NCBI GenBank assembly: GCA_973895155.1
Contig: OZ316895.1
Coordinates: 20,088,001-20,152,000, forward strand
Reading direction: 5' to 3'
Length of the DNA stretch: 64,000 bases
Source: Marsupella aquatica
Lineage: Eukaryota > Marchantiophyta
The stretch's first letter is position 1; every line of letters begins with the position of its first letter. The position numbers were made by a program, and so were the translations under genes. This document shows positions 22,951 to 35,915 of the stretch, piece after piece. The notes under the pieces are model-generated. The model was not told the origin of the DNA. It was given only the letters and a program-made list of their open reading frames with translations, and made no database searches.

Positions 22951-25900
22951 TTATAACCATACATCAGCAGGGTAGGAGTCGATTTCCGAGGCTATCTCTG
23001 ATATTAGGCGTTCTGACTTGTCATCGTGACCACCTGCAAAATTGTACACACGGTATGCCAGTTGGAAAGCCTTCCACAGCATTTGGGAACAGAGTCTCTG
23101 GCGGTTTGAGTCGTATCCTTGGACACGTACCCTGTCCCTGCTGTCGATTTGGCTGGTTCGCTTACTCTCCTGCACCCATGATCAAGCACCAAAGTCATGA
23201 ACCTCTTGTGAAAAGATAAAATCAGTTGTTGGACCTTTCCACGTTAACCAATTGGTTTCAGAGATCAGAAAGTATCCGATATCCACCAAACAATTTGTGA
23301 AATGGACGAGGAGGATCTACGAGAATGCAAACCGCACATAAATGGGGTGAGAACATGTGATGACTAACCTCTAGTGCCTGGATCAGGCATCGAGATGAGA
23401 GACCAACCATGGCTTCCTTAATTCGCCCAATGATAGAGAAGTCAAATTTTATTTTTTGGTTTGTGAAGCGCTTGAAGTCCTCATCCTTCGAACCTTCAAC
23501 CACTTCCAACTCTTTCTTTATCTGGAGAGATGTTGCGTGGATGTCATGTAAGCTACAATGAAAAGTAGCGAAATCTTGCAAAAAGGGATTGGCAATTCAT
23601 CCTCTATTTCTCGCCATCGCTATTACTAATATTAGCCAGCCGCTAAGTGATCAACGCAATCATCGAATAACACAAAGCTGGATCAAAGCACCCCATTCAA
23701 TTTATAATGCTGCATGCAAGTCTACCTTGTCAAAGTACCGAGTAACTTTGTCCAGGTGTTCTGAGAGTGGTCCTTGGAGCTCCCACTTCTCAAGTTCCTG
23801 AGCCATGGAGAGAAGCCTTGAATATAGTGCCGCAGCCAGCCTGAGAGTCTCTAACTTATTGCTCGGAAAGCCTTTGAACCGTGCCAATACCTACTTACAA
23901 ACAGCAACGCACATGAGATGCACTGGGATCAGGGACTCTTCCATTTGTGTCGGTTCAATATGTCTCAAATCGTAGGTGGCATAAGCTTGCAAGAATACAA
24001 CCATCTAAAACAAGAAACGATCATTCAAAGTATACCTGAGTCTCATCAGTGAGATTCTCCAAGATGGACTCCAGTTTCTTATGGAAACGCAGCAATTGCT
24101 CCATATCTGCAGTTTCAAAGTTGTCCAGTGCTCTCTTGGATTCTTCTATATCATCGTGATATCGCTGAACATCATCCTCTATTTTCTGGAAGTATGTTGA
24201 TCTGAACGAGTGACAACCCTAGCGTCAGTCTATGAAACTGTGCTGACACCATTCTCCATTTTACCATTGGTAAGCGGTATAGTGACCAAAACTTCATGGT
24301 AATTGGACTCAAATTCGTGGTAAAGTGTTCTCATGCATGTCAAATCTTCCAGAAAACTCTAAACCAAACTCAAGGCCCGCATCTACAACCATGCCCAATT
24401 GGAAAGTCCAATCCATTCAGAAACAGATAGTCTCACCTCTTTGACATTTCTGCAAGAGCTTCAGCCATACCCTCACGAGTTCCACTTGTGCTGAGCCTCC
24501 GAGAAGATGATCCAAGACCCCCTGGTGTAGATTGTATGTGAGCTGCTCCTTCAATTTTAGTTTTCAGATTCCTATACAGCCTGCTGATTTTTACCGACCG
24601 TTTCAAGTTACTGCTCTGCTTCTTCAGCAGCAGGAAACCAGATCCTGAAGGGGGCATGGGCGGTGGAGGGGGAGGTGGCGGCCCTGGCCTTTTTACACCC
24701 GGACCTCCAACGTTACCACCTAATGCAATTGTGCAATTAGGTAAAATTCTAAGTGGTTCCCGTGCAGGGCTCTTACCAGGAACCTTTGGTACAGGTGCAT
24801 TCCGAACACCAAACAAATCAGCTGGTTTTATCTTCCCCAGGCCCTGATTTTCCCTGGCTGTACACGGCAACAAATCTGCTCGGGGCAGTCCGGCGATCTC
24901 AATGGGAGTTTCGGCTGGGTGATGAAGTTCTCTCTCGGAAAGTATATTAGACGGGCATTGAATGTTAGGGTTGGCTGCTCGTGTGCGAACAGACGTGGGG
25001 GTCCGTCCACTCTTTCCAGACAGGGATGAAGGTGGAGACTCTTCCATCTGCTCTGGATCAGGAGAGGATCGAGCTACTGGTTCGGATTTCTCTAACAACC
25101 TGATAGAATCAGATAAAGATCCGTGTGTGCTTGTTCCTGGAGATGGCTGAGAGCTACAGCTGGGAGTTTCTGGTGGGGTCTTGCTTGAGCGTTTAAGATG
25201 TTGGTTCATTGTGTCCAGCTTATTAATTATATTTTGGCCTGCAACGCCCACACAATGACCAAGGTTAAGGAGCATAAATCTGGCCAAAAGACATTAGAGC
25301 TAAAACCAATGCAACGCACATTTTGCCCTTTGTAGTAACTACATTCCAAAACTGACGTTCGCTATTTAGAATGGGTGACAAAGCGACCAAAAGAACTCAA
25401 AAGTCAGATAACCTAATATTAAGCAAGCATCAGTACGTAGTAAACTCATTTGAAATACTTCTGGACTGAACTAGCTTCTATTCTGAGAAAATTGACTATT
25501 AGAAGATAGAACTACTCACTTAAGACCTCCACGGTATGCGGCTCCTCAGAGGTTGGCGTGTTAGGCCTTGTGATTTTGTTCTTACTACTTTGTGATTTTC
25601 CAGCTGAAGCTGAATTAGATGTGACAGTGCCCAACGGACTTTCTGACTTCTGTCGTGGGACATCCCTGGTCCGCTTCCTAGCATTTCTTTTCTCTTCTAT
25701 GTCTGAGACAGTTAACAACCACAACTGATTCAGACACTCAACAACCACTGAGCACCCAAGACGATTGTTTCCACTGGCAAATACGAAGGTGCGACACAAA
25801 CGAGAAGGTCAGCAATTAGTTTTTCAGTGGTGTGTAACAGTATCACAAAGAATTGTAACATACTTCGAAGGCAAGTCTGGGCAGCTTTCTCCATGTGATC

Positions 25901-28175
25901 ATTGAGTCCGTCTCCATCCTGCTTTCTCATTAAGTATCAGCAATTGGCAATAGCAAGCATGAGAGAATATCATTTTTGTCTTAGCCATGTATAGATTACA
26001 TGAAACGAAATACTAGGACCACGTGATGCTGCTCTCCACACTGATGTCACATTGAGGTTAATCTAGACTGCTTCCGTTCTTCTTTCGTTGAAGGCTTGAG
26101 CAAATGTAGGGTTTTCAGCTCAAGATTTTCAGACCGTTTTATTGAATTTCAACTTAGGAGAAAACATACACTTGAAGGTCCACTTAAACTACTGTAGAGA
26201 CCACCATAGTATTCAGGAGAAAGCATGAACCACATCTAGCTCAGCAGGTTGTTACTGCCATCCCTTTCCTGCAGATTTTCTGTCTAGGAATCAGCTTAAG
26301 ATGGGAGAATCCCACAAGGTCAACTTTCACATGATTCGCAGTTATTATCCATGCAAACAACAGCTTCATAATCAGCTTGACAGGAACATCTAGGTACAAT
26401 ACTGAAATGAAGGCAATCAAGTACCTTTTGGACAAAAGTCTCAACCCAGGTACATTCAATGGCTCGTAACATGTGATAAAATCTTTGCAGTCTCTGCAAT
26501 TAGGAAATGGAAAACTAGTGAGTTTCATACTCAAAGGGGGTGGCAGAAAAAATGATGTGGCTGTACTCAATATCATGGCTGAAAAATATATCTGGCCACA
26601 GTGCAAAATTTAGTGTCGAAAATCTTCCGAAAGGAAATGTACCTGCATCACAGGTTTCTGGTCACCGCATGACACTTCATAATTTGGTATCGGTCCTACT
26701 TTTCCTGGATACATGGCGCTAAGATCCTCCATTGTGCTCACCAGTACCTGCCGATCGTGACTGGTCAATTCAAAGCTTTCTTGCACGGAAGGACTTTGTT
26801 AACTCAATTCCTTCGCTCGATTCTGAGTAGCAGGATTAGGAAGCAATATATAATGCCTGAATACTTTCAAATAATTGGCCCTAATCAAGATCAAGGAATA
26901 ACACACCTTGTCAAGATCCGCCAGGGGGTCACAGGGAGGCAGATTTAAGGTCTCCCGGAGTAGAAGCACGCGATGCCGGAGTTCTACCATAACAACAAGC
27001 CCTCCAACCCATCCATAAGCTCCCAATCTTTCACTATCCAACTCATGTAAACGTGCCATGTTCATGTCCAGCCTAGTTTGGAGTGGAAGTTGTGATGGAG
27101 CACATGCCTGAAAATGACATCAACTGCAGATGTCAACTGCCATTCCCATCAATTCGTGTAGACAGCTCTCCACAGATTTCAGGGACTCTGTATCTCTAAG
27201 ATTTTATACGCAGGAGCAATCAAACATCATATTCTCTTTCAGCCAACAAGGATCTAAACAAAAAGAAGGTTCAGGTATAGGACTGCATTAGCACCGCTGA
27301 CTGAAGAACTTCTTGTGTCGATAACCAAGAAAGCATAAACTCCATATCAACGTCCCCCAGTGCTGTCAACTGGATACAAGTTTCATGTAGAGGTTTCAAT
27401 TAGCTCACTGGACAGCATGTCCTCAAAATTCAGATAAGTCACCAGCATAGACGCTAAAGAGAAAGGAACCTTCATATTCAAGAAATGTACGCAAAAGACT
27501 AAGATCAAATACCTTGGCCGATTCTGGCCCAAGAATTTCGGCCAAGCGTTTCTCACTGTTCATAACATTCTCCTCCAAAGCTGTTCTTCGGCGGACCCCC
27601 TCTTCCAATGCCTGAAGATAAACGTGTTACTGCCAATCTCCCTACACGGACTACTTCATGTAATATACATTTCATACAAACGAAACAGGCTCATTTGAAA
27701 CAAATTCGAAAAGATCAGCAGCATACAGCCACTTTCATCATAACTTCATTTATGGATTGGTTATTAAGGTAAAGGTTGCTGAGGGTGCCTTGAAGCACGA
27801 TGTCTTGTAGAAGCAAGAAACAGCCGAAAGGACACCTTGAAAAGTGGCTCGTCTCATGGACTGTAATCTGGATCTTTTCTTGACCAAACAAGCTGGGCTG
27901 GGCTGAGAAGTAGTAGCATGAAGTTTTCGGTTCAGATTTGCACAAAGGAGCTTCATCTTTGAAGCAAAAGGCACACCTTCAAGCCTCCATGGGTGCAGTC
28001 CAACCACAGAGAAGCAAGAGGCAGGCTTGGTGGTAAGGAAATGTACGAAGTTCGTGAACAACTTGCTTACTTTGTCATAAACCTTGTCTACGGCAGCAGC
28101 TATCAATTGGCGGAGCTCTTCTAGTTTCTGGCTTTTCTCTTCACCAATTTCCTGGTCAAGCATCCACCCTGGCAT
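22951..28175 (-). CDS. CHUP1-superfamily protein, At4g04980/At1g61080-like
   Basis: Hand-built exons in transcript order: 28175-28071, 27611-27513, 27107-26907, 26747-26643, 26493-26425, 25918-25864, 25702-25520, 25238-24437, 24201-24036, 23890-23726, 23521-23369 and 23169-22951. All introns are GT-AG and all phases close, giving about 773 aa. A coiled-coil-like N-terminus (EEKSQKLEELRQLIAAAVDK) is followed by helical blocks. The 802-bp exon carries a Ser/Pro-rich linker, a run of eight prolines (profilin-type) and GMAEALAEMSKRSTYFQKI. The C-terminal domain has HKKLESILENLTDETQ, LARFKGFPSNKLETLRLAAA, KDEDFKRF and ALWRAF-like LWKAFQLAYRVYNFAGGHD. CHUP1 itself binds the chloroplast envelope and nucleates actin. 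Whether this branch does the same is an inference. The ATG at 28175 may not be the true start, because 5' exons could lie further right. Confidence 0.85.
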
Positions 28176-31100
28176 CCTCTTACTTCCATCACTTCACAAC
28201 ATGTGTGAATTATTATTCGTTACTTCAGTCCTCAGTCACGGATTACAGAGCAGTTAAGGTATCCGGAGCTTTGCCATGCACATAATCCGAGATGATGAAA
28301 CTTACATCCTTGAGATAAAAGTACAAACGTGGTTTTGATTACAATCAGAGTAGCAGGTATGACGGACGAGACGGTAAGTTGAAGGCTGCCACATTCGTAC
28401 TGTTTGTGTCGTGACAGCACTTTTAGCTAGGGAAATCAAACATGATATATTTAACAAGTCCCCAGAAACAGAGGACATGGCCGAAGTCTGCCTGGCACAT
28501 ATCATTGCATTCACAAGGAGATGCAAGCCTCTTTAAACCCTGGACAGGCATAATGAGGACAGACGGCACAAACGGTCTTAGAATGAGTCTACACGGTTCG
28601 GTTACGTGCCAAAACCGTTTCGCAGTTGGGGAACAGGACAAATCTTCCGGCTGAATGTCATCTATCTCTGAGACAATTTGGGTCATACACGAATTCCCGA
28701 GGCAAAATTGCGAAGGACGTTTGCGGGTTGCCAGTCAGAGACGACATCTTTGAGATGCTCAGGGGACAAATTACAATCACCGGCTACTGTAAGAGGTGCT
28801 CGTCGCTGTGGCTTCGACGTGTAGACGGGATGGGCGGCATAGCAAAAGAGTTAAACTACGCAGTGGTTGATTAATGCATCCAATGATTAGCACACGGTTA
28901 GATTGCAAGTTCATTGAACTTTACGACGCCGCATTCATTCGTGCTAGATTAGAGAATCGATACGGCCGGGAAAAGTACAGTGAGTGTCAGGGAGGGAACA
29001 GAGAAGGAGACTGAAACACGGCACTCAGGCATCATTCATGGATCCCCACAGCAGACGCGCCGCTCGATGGCAGGTCGACATGAATCGAAATATAAAAATA
29101 TTGAATGTCTGCAGGCTTCGATCTCCACCAGCGAAGGGCGAGATCGATGCAGTTGATCAATCGCGGTTGTGTCGTTGCCAGCTGAGAGACGCCCTCAAGC
29201 CGCGTCAGGTCCATGGGATGTGCAGGACCTGGTGGGCCATGAAGGATTTAAGTAGATAGCGATTAGCAGGGATTATTCGACAATCCCAGTCGAAATACGA
29301 AGTGACATCCAATCACGAAACCGAGTAAGATGATTGAATGGAACTCTGAGGTAGGGGATTCCGGTTGCCCGGCCTCCAGTTCAATGCTATCGACGCTGGG
29401 TGAAATTCAAAATGATAAACTCTGGAACAGGTCAATTGAATACTGTCATGTCATGTTGTGATGGGCTCTGGTAAAGTGCATCGGATAGCTTCATGTCGTT
29501 GCATGACGGTCTCGACAGGGTCGAATTCAGTCTGCGCCATGGTGTGACGATATGTGCTGTGCGTCAGAAGGTCCCATTGGAAAGTTTAAACACGAGAGGG
29601 AGTCTTTGGGGCCGACTAGACGGTATTGGTGACCAAGTGCTCCTGCGAGGTCCCAACCCCCCATCTGTGTTCTTGTTTTAAAGAACTTAAAAAAATTCAA
29701 GTGACACATGTTTGGAGGAGAGGGAAGCATAGGAGAGGTCAAGTTGGGGTCTGCACTTACATCCCAAATGATTTGAAGCTCGGCCTGGCGATCCCCACGG
29801 CGGAGGGATGCGTCGTCGTTTTGTTTGTGCGCACCGAACAGAGATTTTAAGCGAGGAACTTTGGGACCACACTGCCCAAGCCCTGCTTCACACTTACACC
29901 AACACCGGCTCATCTCTCCTCCTGCTCCGCTTTTCCCAGGGATAATGATTTACCCCACGTTCTATAACACCTTAGTTAGCAATATGATTACACTTCCAGT
30001 ACAGGAGAATTCATTAAACCGCCATTTTCAGTCACATTGATAGATTGTGACTTCCCATGCCACCAATTCAGCTTGATCAGCATTTGTGAATCAAAGTCTG
30101 CATTGCAACGCCCACCATCCACCCTCCAGAATCCATCGGCTTTGAGTTCCGTTCTCACTAGCCGTCAGCAGTGTGCTCGGGAATAGAGCGAAGAAGCAGC
30201 ACGAAACAGACGCGCCTCGGAATCCCTCCCGTCCTGATGATCCCTTCCAACAGCTTCCTGAGCGCAACAGCAGCAGAACCAATGGTGAAAAGGTCGGCCT
30301 CAACCCCCTGATGGCAACGGCGGCGTCATAGTCATGTGTCCTCGTAACCGATCGAACTGCTTGCAAAACGCCATTCTGACCACCATCTGTAGCCAAAATT
30401 CCATCAGCATCAGGCAATCGTACACAAAGCATTCAGAAATTGTACAGACTGGGCCAAAAGCATTTGCATCCCCCCCGGACTTAAAAACTCCTTGATCAGC
30501 TTCTAGAGTCAACCGCAGTCCCAACCCCGGCCAAATTTTAGCTTATCTCCATATCCGGCTCGGTCCCAAGGCCTCTGTACCGGATGGAAAAGGCGTTGTG
30601 CCTTCAAACTGTGAACCGCATTCTGAGATGACTGTCACTTGAATCCGCCTACGACAAGCCAGATTGTCCAGTGCCATCGCTCACCCGCTAGTGGGTTAAA
30701 ATAGAATTAGCCCACACGATAACGGACGACAAGAGTGATTTGAATCTGGTTTACTCTCTGTGTCAATGATCTCACTTGGAACCTTTGGACCGATTGTCCG
30801 AACAAGCAAACATTAATCTCTCTACTTCTTCCCTCGGACTAGAAAAGTTCGATTCTACTCTACAACCAAACAAGGATCAAGGCTATGTCGACCGTCAACG
30901 AGAATGCCATGCGTGACTTTTACAAAGAGAGTGGGTTTGTTAGGAAATGTGATTACAATGCAGCGTAGCTAGCAGTCGGCGCTTTGCAAGGATGGACTGA
31001 GAGCTCGTCAATTACATCATCTCAGAAAACGAAGCCGTTGGCTAGAGAGCAAAAGAACGTACAGAACTCTCATCCAGCATTTCCGAAGACGAATTGCTGT

Positions 31101-32807
31101 GACCAAATCTCTCGAGAGAAAATAATGAAAGAAAATCTGCTAAGATTCATGCGGAGGAGCGGGTCTCATGCAATCCTGCAATGTGCTAAAAGGCGCAGAG
31201 CATGCAAACGACCGTTGTCAAGTTTAGAATCTGGACGTCTGTGCAAATGCCAGACACAGTAACTGCCTTCGAAACGCTCTAAAACTTTTTGCTTTCCGAC
31301 CACTTCATGCAACCTTTGCCTCTCTCAACTTGAGAAATGGGTGTGAATCATTTTACGTTCATTCAACATCCGGCCTCGACTATCTTCTTCTGCATGACCC
31401 ATCAAACACACTTCCCCCAGCGACCTGCTAAACCCGACATGTTATCACTCTCTCTCGTTCTCGATCTCCTGCAGCTGAACTGTCTTTCAATCAATCCTCT
31501 CTCCCAAATCTCTATTCTCTCTCGAAAACATGGTTAGAAAATTGGTTCCCTATCGGTCAATCTGTCTGCATTTCACTGACACGTCTTTCTCCCTCCCTCC
31601 ATGCACTTTTCACCTGCACGCATTTATGTACTGTCCTCTCGCCACACACCAACAATACATCGCTGTGATCTCTCCATCGAGAGAACCTGACGTTCACGAT
31701 TCAAATGCCTACGTTGTATCAGTTTCCGTTGATTGGGGGGGCTCTAAGCAAATTTTCTCTGTATCATGAAATTCCATGTCTTTACCCGTGGATCTCTGCT
31801 TGCTGTTCTCGGCGTGACATCTTTGTACAAACGCGCATTGGCACTTCCACTATTCAAACACCCTTCGCCATCAATCCACCAACCTCGTGTTCTCCATGCC
31901 GGCGTCCATTCTCCTCGCTCTCTCTCTCAGTCCCGTCTAGTTCTTTACCAACTCAGCGATCTTTTCGCCACCACAATGTCATCCATTCTATCCAGATTAA
32001 CTCACCAGCTGCATCCTCAACACTCTCATCAGTCCCTTCACACTTCTCAAACCTTTCAGACACGACCACCAACAACAATGTCTTTCTCACAGTCTCTCTC
32101 GCTCTTGTCTCCTCTCCACCAGCAATCCTCACACGCAACCATGCCGGACCAGCCCCCTGTCCTGTCAGAATCTCTCTCTCCACACCCGCCACCCTCACTC
32201 CTTTGTCCGGATTCCATCCCTCCCAGCAACTCCTCCCTCTGTCCTTTCCTGTCGGGATTCAGACCCTGCTGCTGAATCTAGTCGCTCCCTGGCAGAACAC
32301 AGGAGCAGAAAGGAGTATGATCATTGAGCCTTGGAGATGATGGAGAGCAGCAGCAATCTTTGGACCCTCACCACAAAAAGCGTCCCTAAATTTTCTTGTC
32401 CTTCCACCACCTTCTACTTTCTCTCATCAAGCTTCTGCTTGGTAACCCATTTCTAAATTACACAGCTCAAACGTCCCATTCCTCCTTGGCTTGCTCTAGT
32501 GCCTGGAGTCCTGTACCTCGGGACTGAGGAGCCACTCGATGACCCAACACAGTCAGAGAGCGAGCGAAAGTCGCAATTGTATGGCTGAGCCCCTGCTGCG
32601 TGCTGCTGCTGCCCCTGGATGATGATGGTCGACACGGAGTTCGATTGCGGACTCGTGAATTCAAAGTTTCAAATTCCCTCTCGTTCTTCTTCGCCATCAT
32701 CTCCTTTGTTCCCCCACGGGGCACTTTGCTTTGCGTTGCTGGGCTCCACACAAGGGGAGAGAGAACCCTCCTCTCTTCACGCCCATCGAGTGCTGAACTG
32801 CTACTGG
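28176..32807. other. Gene-poor spacer with CT-rich stretch
   Basis: The first part may include upstream exons or the promoter of the CHUP1-like gene; a minus-strand frame at 28686-28423 has no recognisable content. From about 31330 to 32290 the plus strand is strongly C/T-rich with many tctctc runs. This keeps Ser/Pro/Leu-rich frames open (31705-32340 and 31766-32275) but shows no domain. I see no supported gene here. Confidence 0.45.
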
Positions 32808-33110
32808 CGACTGCCGGTCGAACGCTCTACCGTGGTTACCCTGCTGCTAAGCTGCCGTTCCCGAGCTTAATAAAGCCCGGGTTCGAACAGCAAGCAAGCG
32901 ACAGACGACGACTGCCGGTCGAAAGCTCTACCGTGGTTAAAACTTGCTGCTCCTCTGCCGTTCTCGAGATTGAAGCCCGGGTTCGAACTGAGCGACAGAA
33001 GACGACTGCGGGTCAAGCTCTACCGACTACCGTGGTTCACTTGCTGCTGCTCTGCCGTTATCGAGAGTCGAGCCCGGGTTCGAGCAGCAAGCGACAGACA
33101 ACCACCGGTC
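32808..33110 (-). repeat. Tandem repeat (about 97 bp) with tRNA A/B-box-like motifs
   Basis: Three units start at about 32808, 32909 and 33003, with a partial fourth at 33099. Each plus-strand unit has gactgccggtcgaa, ctctaccgtggtt, ctgctgctctgccgtt and gcccgggttcgaa. On the minus strand the same unit reads ggtagagc, then about 28-36 bases, then gttcgaacccgggc, which resemble a tRNA A box and B box at tRNA-like spacing. The anticodon and D stems do not pair well, so these are not tRNA genes. They look like tRNA-derived SINE-type sequence amplified in tandem. Confidence 0.65.
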
Positions 33111-33139
33111 GTACGTCTCAGCTCCAACTTGGTGAACGG

Positions 33140-34388
33140 ACTTCAAAGTTCGAACCCTGGGGGAGACAAGTGTGTAGCAGCTTACTTTTTTAATGATTTA
33201 ACTTTTTCGCCATGCAGAGTGTGTAACGGAGAAGGTGCTCAAACTATTTTTTATCTGATTATATTTATCAAACTGTCAAAAAATAGAGGGCGCCTAAGTG
33301 GGAGACATGATCCCTAGGCAAAGGACCCAATCAAGGGGCATACTCAGATCTCCATACATTAAGGATGACCATCAGATTCTCGCTAATGGGACCTGTGATT
33401 ATGTGGAACACTGGTTAATGAGACAGAAAAATACAGCCAATTTTGCCAAAAGTGGCAAAAGCTTGTTTGGGAAGGTGAAATTTGGCAAACCTTTTGCAAC
33501 TAAACAAACACTGCTGGTAGGAACCCATGACCCTGAGGGGGTCATAGGCTGTAATCTGTGGAGGCGGCAAGAACGAGGGGCCCATGGGTTAGCCAGCATA
33601 ACCCCTCACACATTTTCCACATAAATTTGGAGGTTCTGAGACTTGAAAAGACTGTCTGGGGATTATGAGATTTGGAACCGCCAAGCCAGGCTGGCAAGGG
33701 AATTACCGAGAGGACCTGGCTGTGACTGTTCAATCTAGCTTGTGGGGTTCTATCCCATTAGGATGTGTCACAACATTGCCGCAAGCTAGGTCTAATGGCT
33801 GAAAGGTTTTGGACATATCATCCTTATGGGGTACTATTTAAGTAGCCTGTAACTATATTTGTCCTGGTCACAAAAGTTTGTTATGTCATTGGCTGCAATT
33901 CAGTTATGGTCCTGTTTTCACACACCCTATTGTCTGTGACACAAATACAAAGCAAAAGACTTTGAGGTTTCCAGGTCCCTAACCAAGTCGTCTTGTCAAA
34001 AAAGAATCACAACTTGATATATCATATGTCCTTTCCTCTTCCTCTCATGTGTATTTTCAGCCTATCCCAACTATCTTAGGTGATCTATACTCACAAATAT
34101 GTGCCATATTATTCTCTACTACCGATAGATCATCACATTCTAATTAACCATCATCAAAACTGGCTTTTGCTTGTTTTGTAGTGTAGATAGCTGCCCAATA
34201 CTACCTAACTCCCAATTTTTGTTTTTATTTTGTTTAACCCTGTTGTAGATCCAACCACCAATGAGGGAAAGATCCTAACTCCAGTGGCACTGCACCTGGA
34301 TAGACAGGTCCTCCAGGCCTTAGATTCATATGTTCTTGGGGTTCTTTGGCATGTTCTGAACCTTGCTGCCACTTAGGGAGACCTCCCT
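33140..34388. other. Intergenic, no gene seen
   Basis: No recognisable coding sequence. A 19-bp palindromic segment (ttttgccaaaagtggcaaa, 33441-33459) recurs in inverted orientation at 40693-40711. Confidence 0.4.
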
Positions 34389-34391
34389 ACT

Positions 34392-35051
34392 AGGGCGTCT
34401 CAAATATAGGGCGTTTGAGTAATTTTCCGTGCCTGGGAGTATCGGTGCCCGGGCTTCTGGGCAGGACTGGTCAGGCACCGATTGTGGTGCCCGACCAGTC
34501 ACGCCCGGGAAAGCTCCTACCGACCGGGATTACCAAAAACGAACAAAGAACGAAAGGCTAACGAACAATAGGCCATTGGCATTTGCACCCGCGACTCGTG
34601 TCATAATTGAGTACTCAAAAAAATGTGGCCCGCATTGTTGAACTAAGACGTCATTCGCAACGACCATACAACCATGACTCATTCCATGCACACGTAGTCG
34701 ACACAATCTCTACGTGGTTCACCTCTTCTCCAAGGCTACGTCCACACGAACACTCAAGCTTTACTTCAAGAGTAGACGAACACACATGCTCTCTCTCTCT
34801 TCCTCCTGTTACTCTGTTACAATGAGTAAGCACCACACACCAACGGCTTACACTAGCCCTGGTATATACAAGGTCACACACGACTAACCTAACCTCAACT
34901 AAGATCTTAACTGTGGTTAGCCTAAGTGCCGTAACCTATGAGTCACAAGACTAAGAGCAATCCTTAACACGCATCAACCCTCTCGCGGTGCGCCCGACTG
35001 TGTCTCAGGCCGCCCGTGTATGAAGCTTTTTTTCCATATTTGAGACGCCCT
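34392..35051. mobile_element. PIF/Harbinger MITE (660 bp) with ACT target duplication
   Basis: The left end reads agggcgtctcaaatat and the right end is its exact reverse complement over 16 bases. The flanks carry a perfect 3-bp duplication, ACT at 34389-34391 and 35052-35054. Length, termini and the 3-bp duplication fit a non-autonomous Harbinger element. It has no significant coding frame. Its terminus differs at one position (C for G) over the first 16 bases from the 5.7-kb element at 10403-16146. Confidence 0.85.
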
Positions 35052-35054
35052 ACT

Positions 35055-35660
35055 AGTGTACATCCTGGGCACCCACCTCCCTGCCTGAGGACACCAAACT
35101 CAACAAAGGCACATCCACCACAGTTAATTTCTGGTCGAAGGTGACACAGTACATTTGACTGACTCCGGGGTGACACAAACTGGACCTGGTTAGCCTCTGT
35201 CTGGGTTAATAATACAGGCACACTTGACACTCCGCAGTTCAGACAGCAACGGATAAACCAACCGCATGTTGTCTTGTAACGGGTACAAGTACTGCCGGTA
35301 TAACACATTATGCCAAATTTAGCCTCCACTTTGAGACGATTGGATGCACTAAACAGATGAAGACAAAACAGGTACTGCACGTTACCCCATTTAGTAGTGT
35401 AGTTACTGCATGTAGACCTCCCTGAAGACAGAGTGGTTGACTGGTTAACCTACGAGACTGACGTGGTTGAGAAAGAGGCGCAACAGCAAGATGACAGAAT
35501 AATGATCATTATAAAAAAGAAGCCTACTGCAGTAGACTATGGTAGTAGAGCACTATAATAATGTACAGCCCCTCCTCGCACGAACGGGTGAACGGTATGA
35601 TTTTATTTTGCTTTTAATTTCGGAGGGGAGGTGTCAATCATGAAAAAACAGCAAGAGGAA
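35055..35660. other. Intergenic, no gene seen
   Basis: A 138-codon minus-strand frame that covers this stretch and the end of the MITE has no recognisable content and crosses the element border, so it is not accepted as a gene. Confidence 0.4.
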
Positions 35661-35675
35661 GGGGGGGGGGGGGGG
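35661..35675 (+). repeat. Run of 15 G
   Basis: An uninterrupted G homopolymer lies after gcaagaggaa and just before the tandem repeat at 35685. It could form quadruplex structures, and its exact length is prone to sequencing error. Confidence 0.9.
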
Positions 35676-35684
35676 CCTTTTGTT

Positions 35685-35915
35685 ACAGAAATTCAAAAAG
35701 GTGCAGGCACACTAAAGTGATGCGATGGATTCAATTAATATCCACTCTGGACTCATGTCACAGAAATTTAAAAAAGTGTACGCACACTAAGACACTAAGT
35801 GATGCGATGGTTTCAATTAGTATTCACTTTGGACTCATGCTGCAGAAATTCAAAAAAAGTGCACGCACACTAAGTGATGCAATGGTTTCAATTAATATTC
35901 ACTTTGGGACTCTTG
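35685..35915. repeat. Three tandem units of 74-82 bp
   Basis: Units align on gtgatgcgatgg at 35717, 35799 and 35873, each followed by ttcaattaatattcactttg. The cores between are cagaaattcaaaaaagtgca. A fourth, diverged and detached copy (gtgatgggatggtttat with attaatattcaccttgg) lies near 37122-37157. Confidence 0.8.

Noticed and set aside
28423-28686. A possible 5' exon of the CHUP1-like gene (87 codons)
   Set aside because: No clear donor site joins it in phase to the exon at 28175-28071, and the peptide has no family similarity I can recognise.
31705-32340. A 211-codon plus-strand frame, with a 169-codon frame overlapping it
   Set aside because: Both frames run through a C/T-rich low-complexity stretch and give Ser/Pro/Leu-rich peptides with no domain. 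Two overlapping frames open at once point to composition, not coding.
32808-33110. Possible tRNA genes on the minus strand
   Set aside because: A- and B-box-like motifs exist, but the D and anticodon stems do not pair and no acceptor stem is found.
32600-33193. A 197-codon plus-strand frame
   Set aside because: It is kept open by the tandem repeat with tRNA-box-like motifs, and the peptide repeats with the DNA units.
34964-35380. A 138-codon minus-strand frame
   Set aside because: It crosses the right border of a Harbinger MITE and has no recognisable content.
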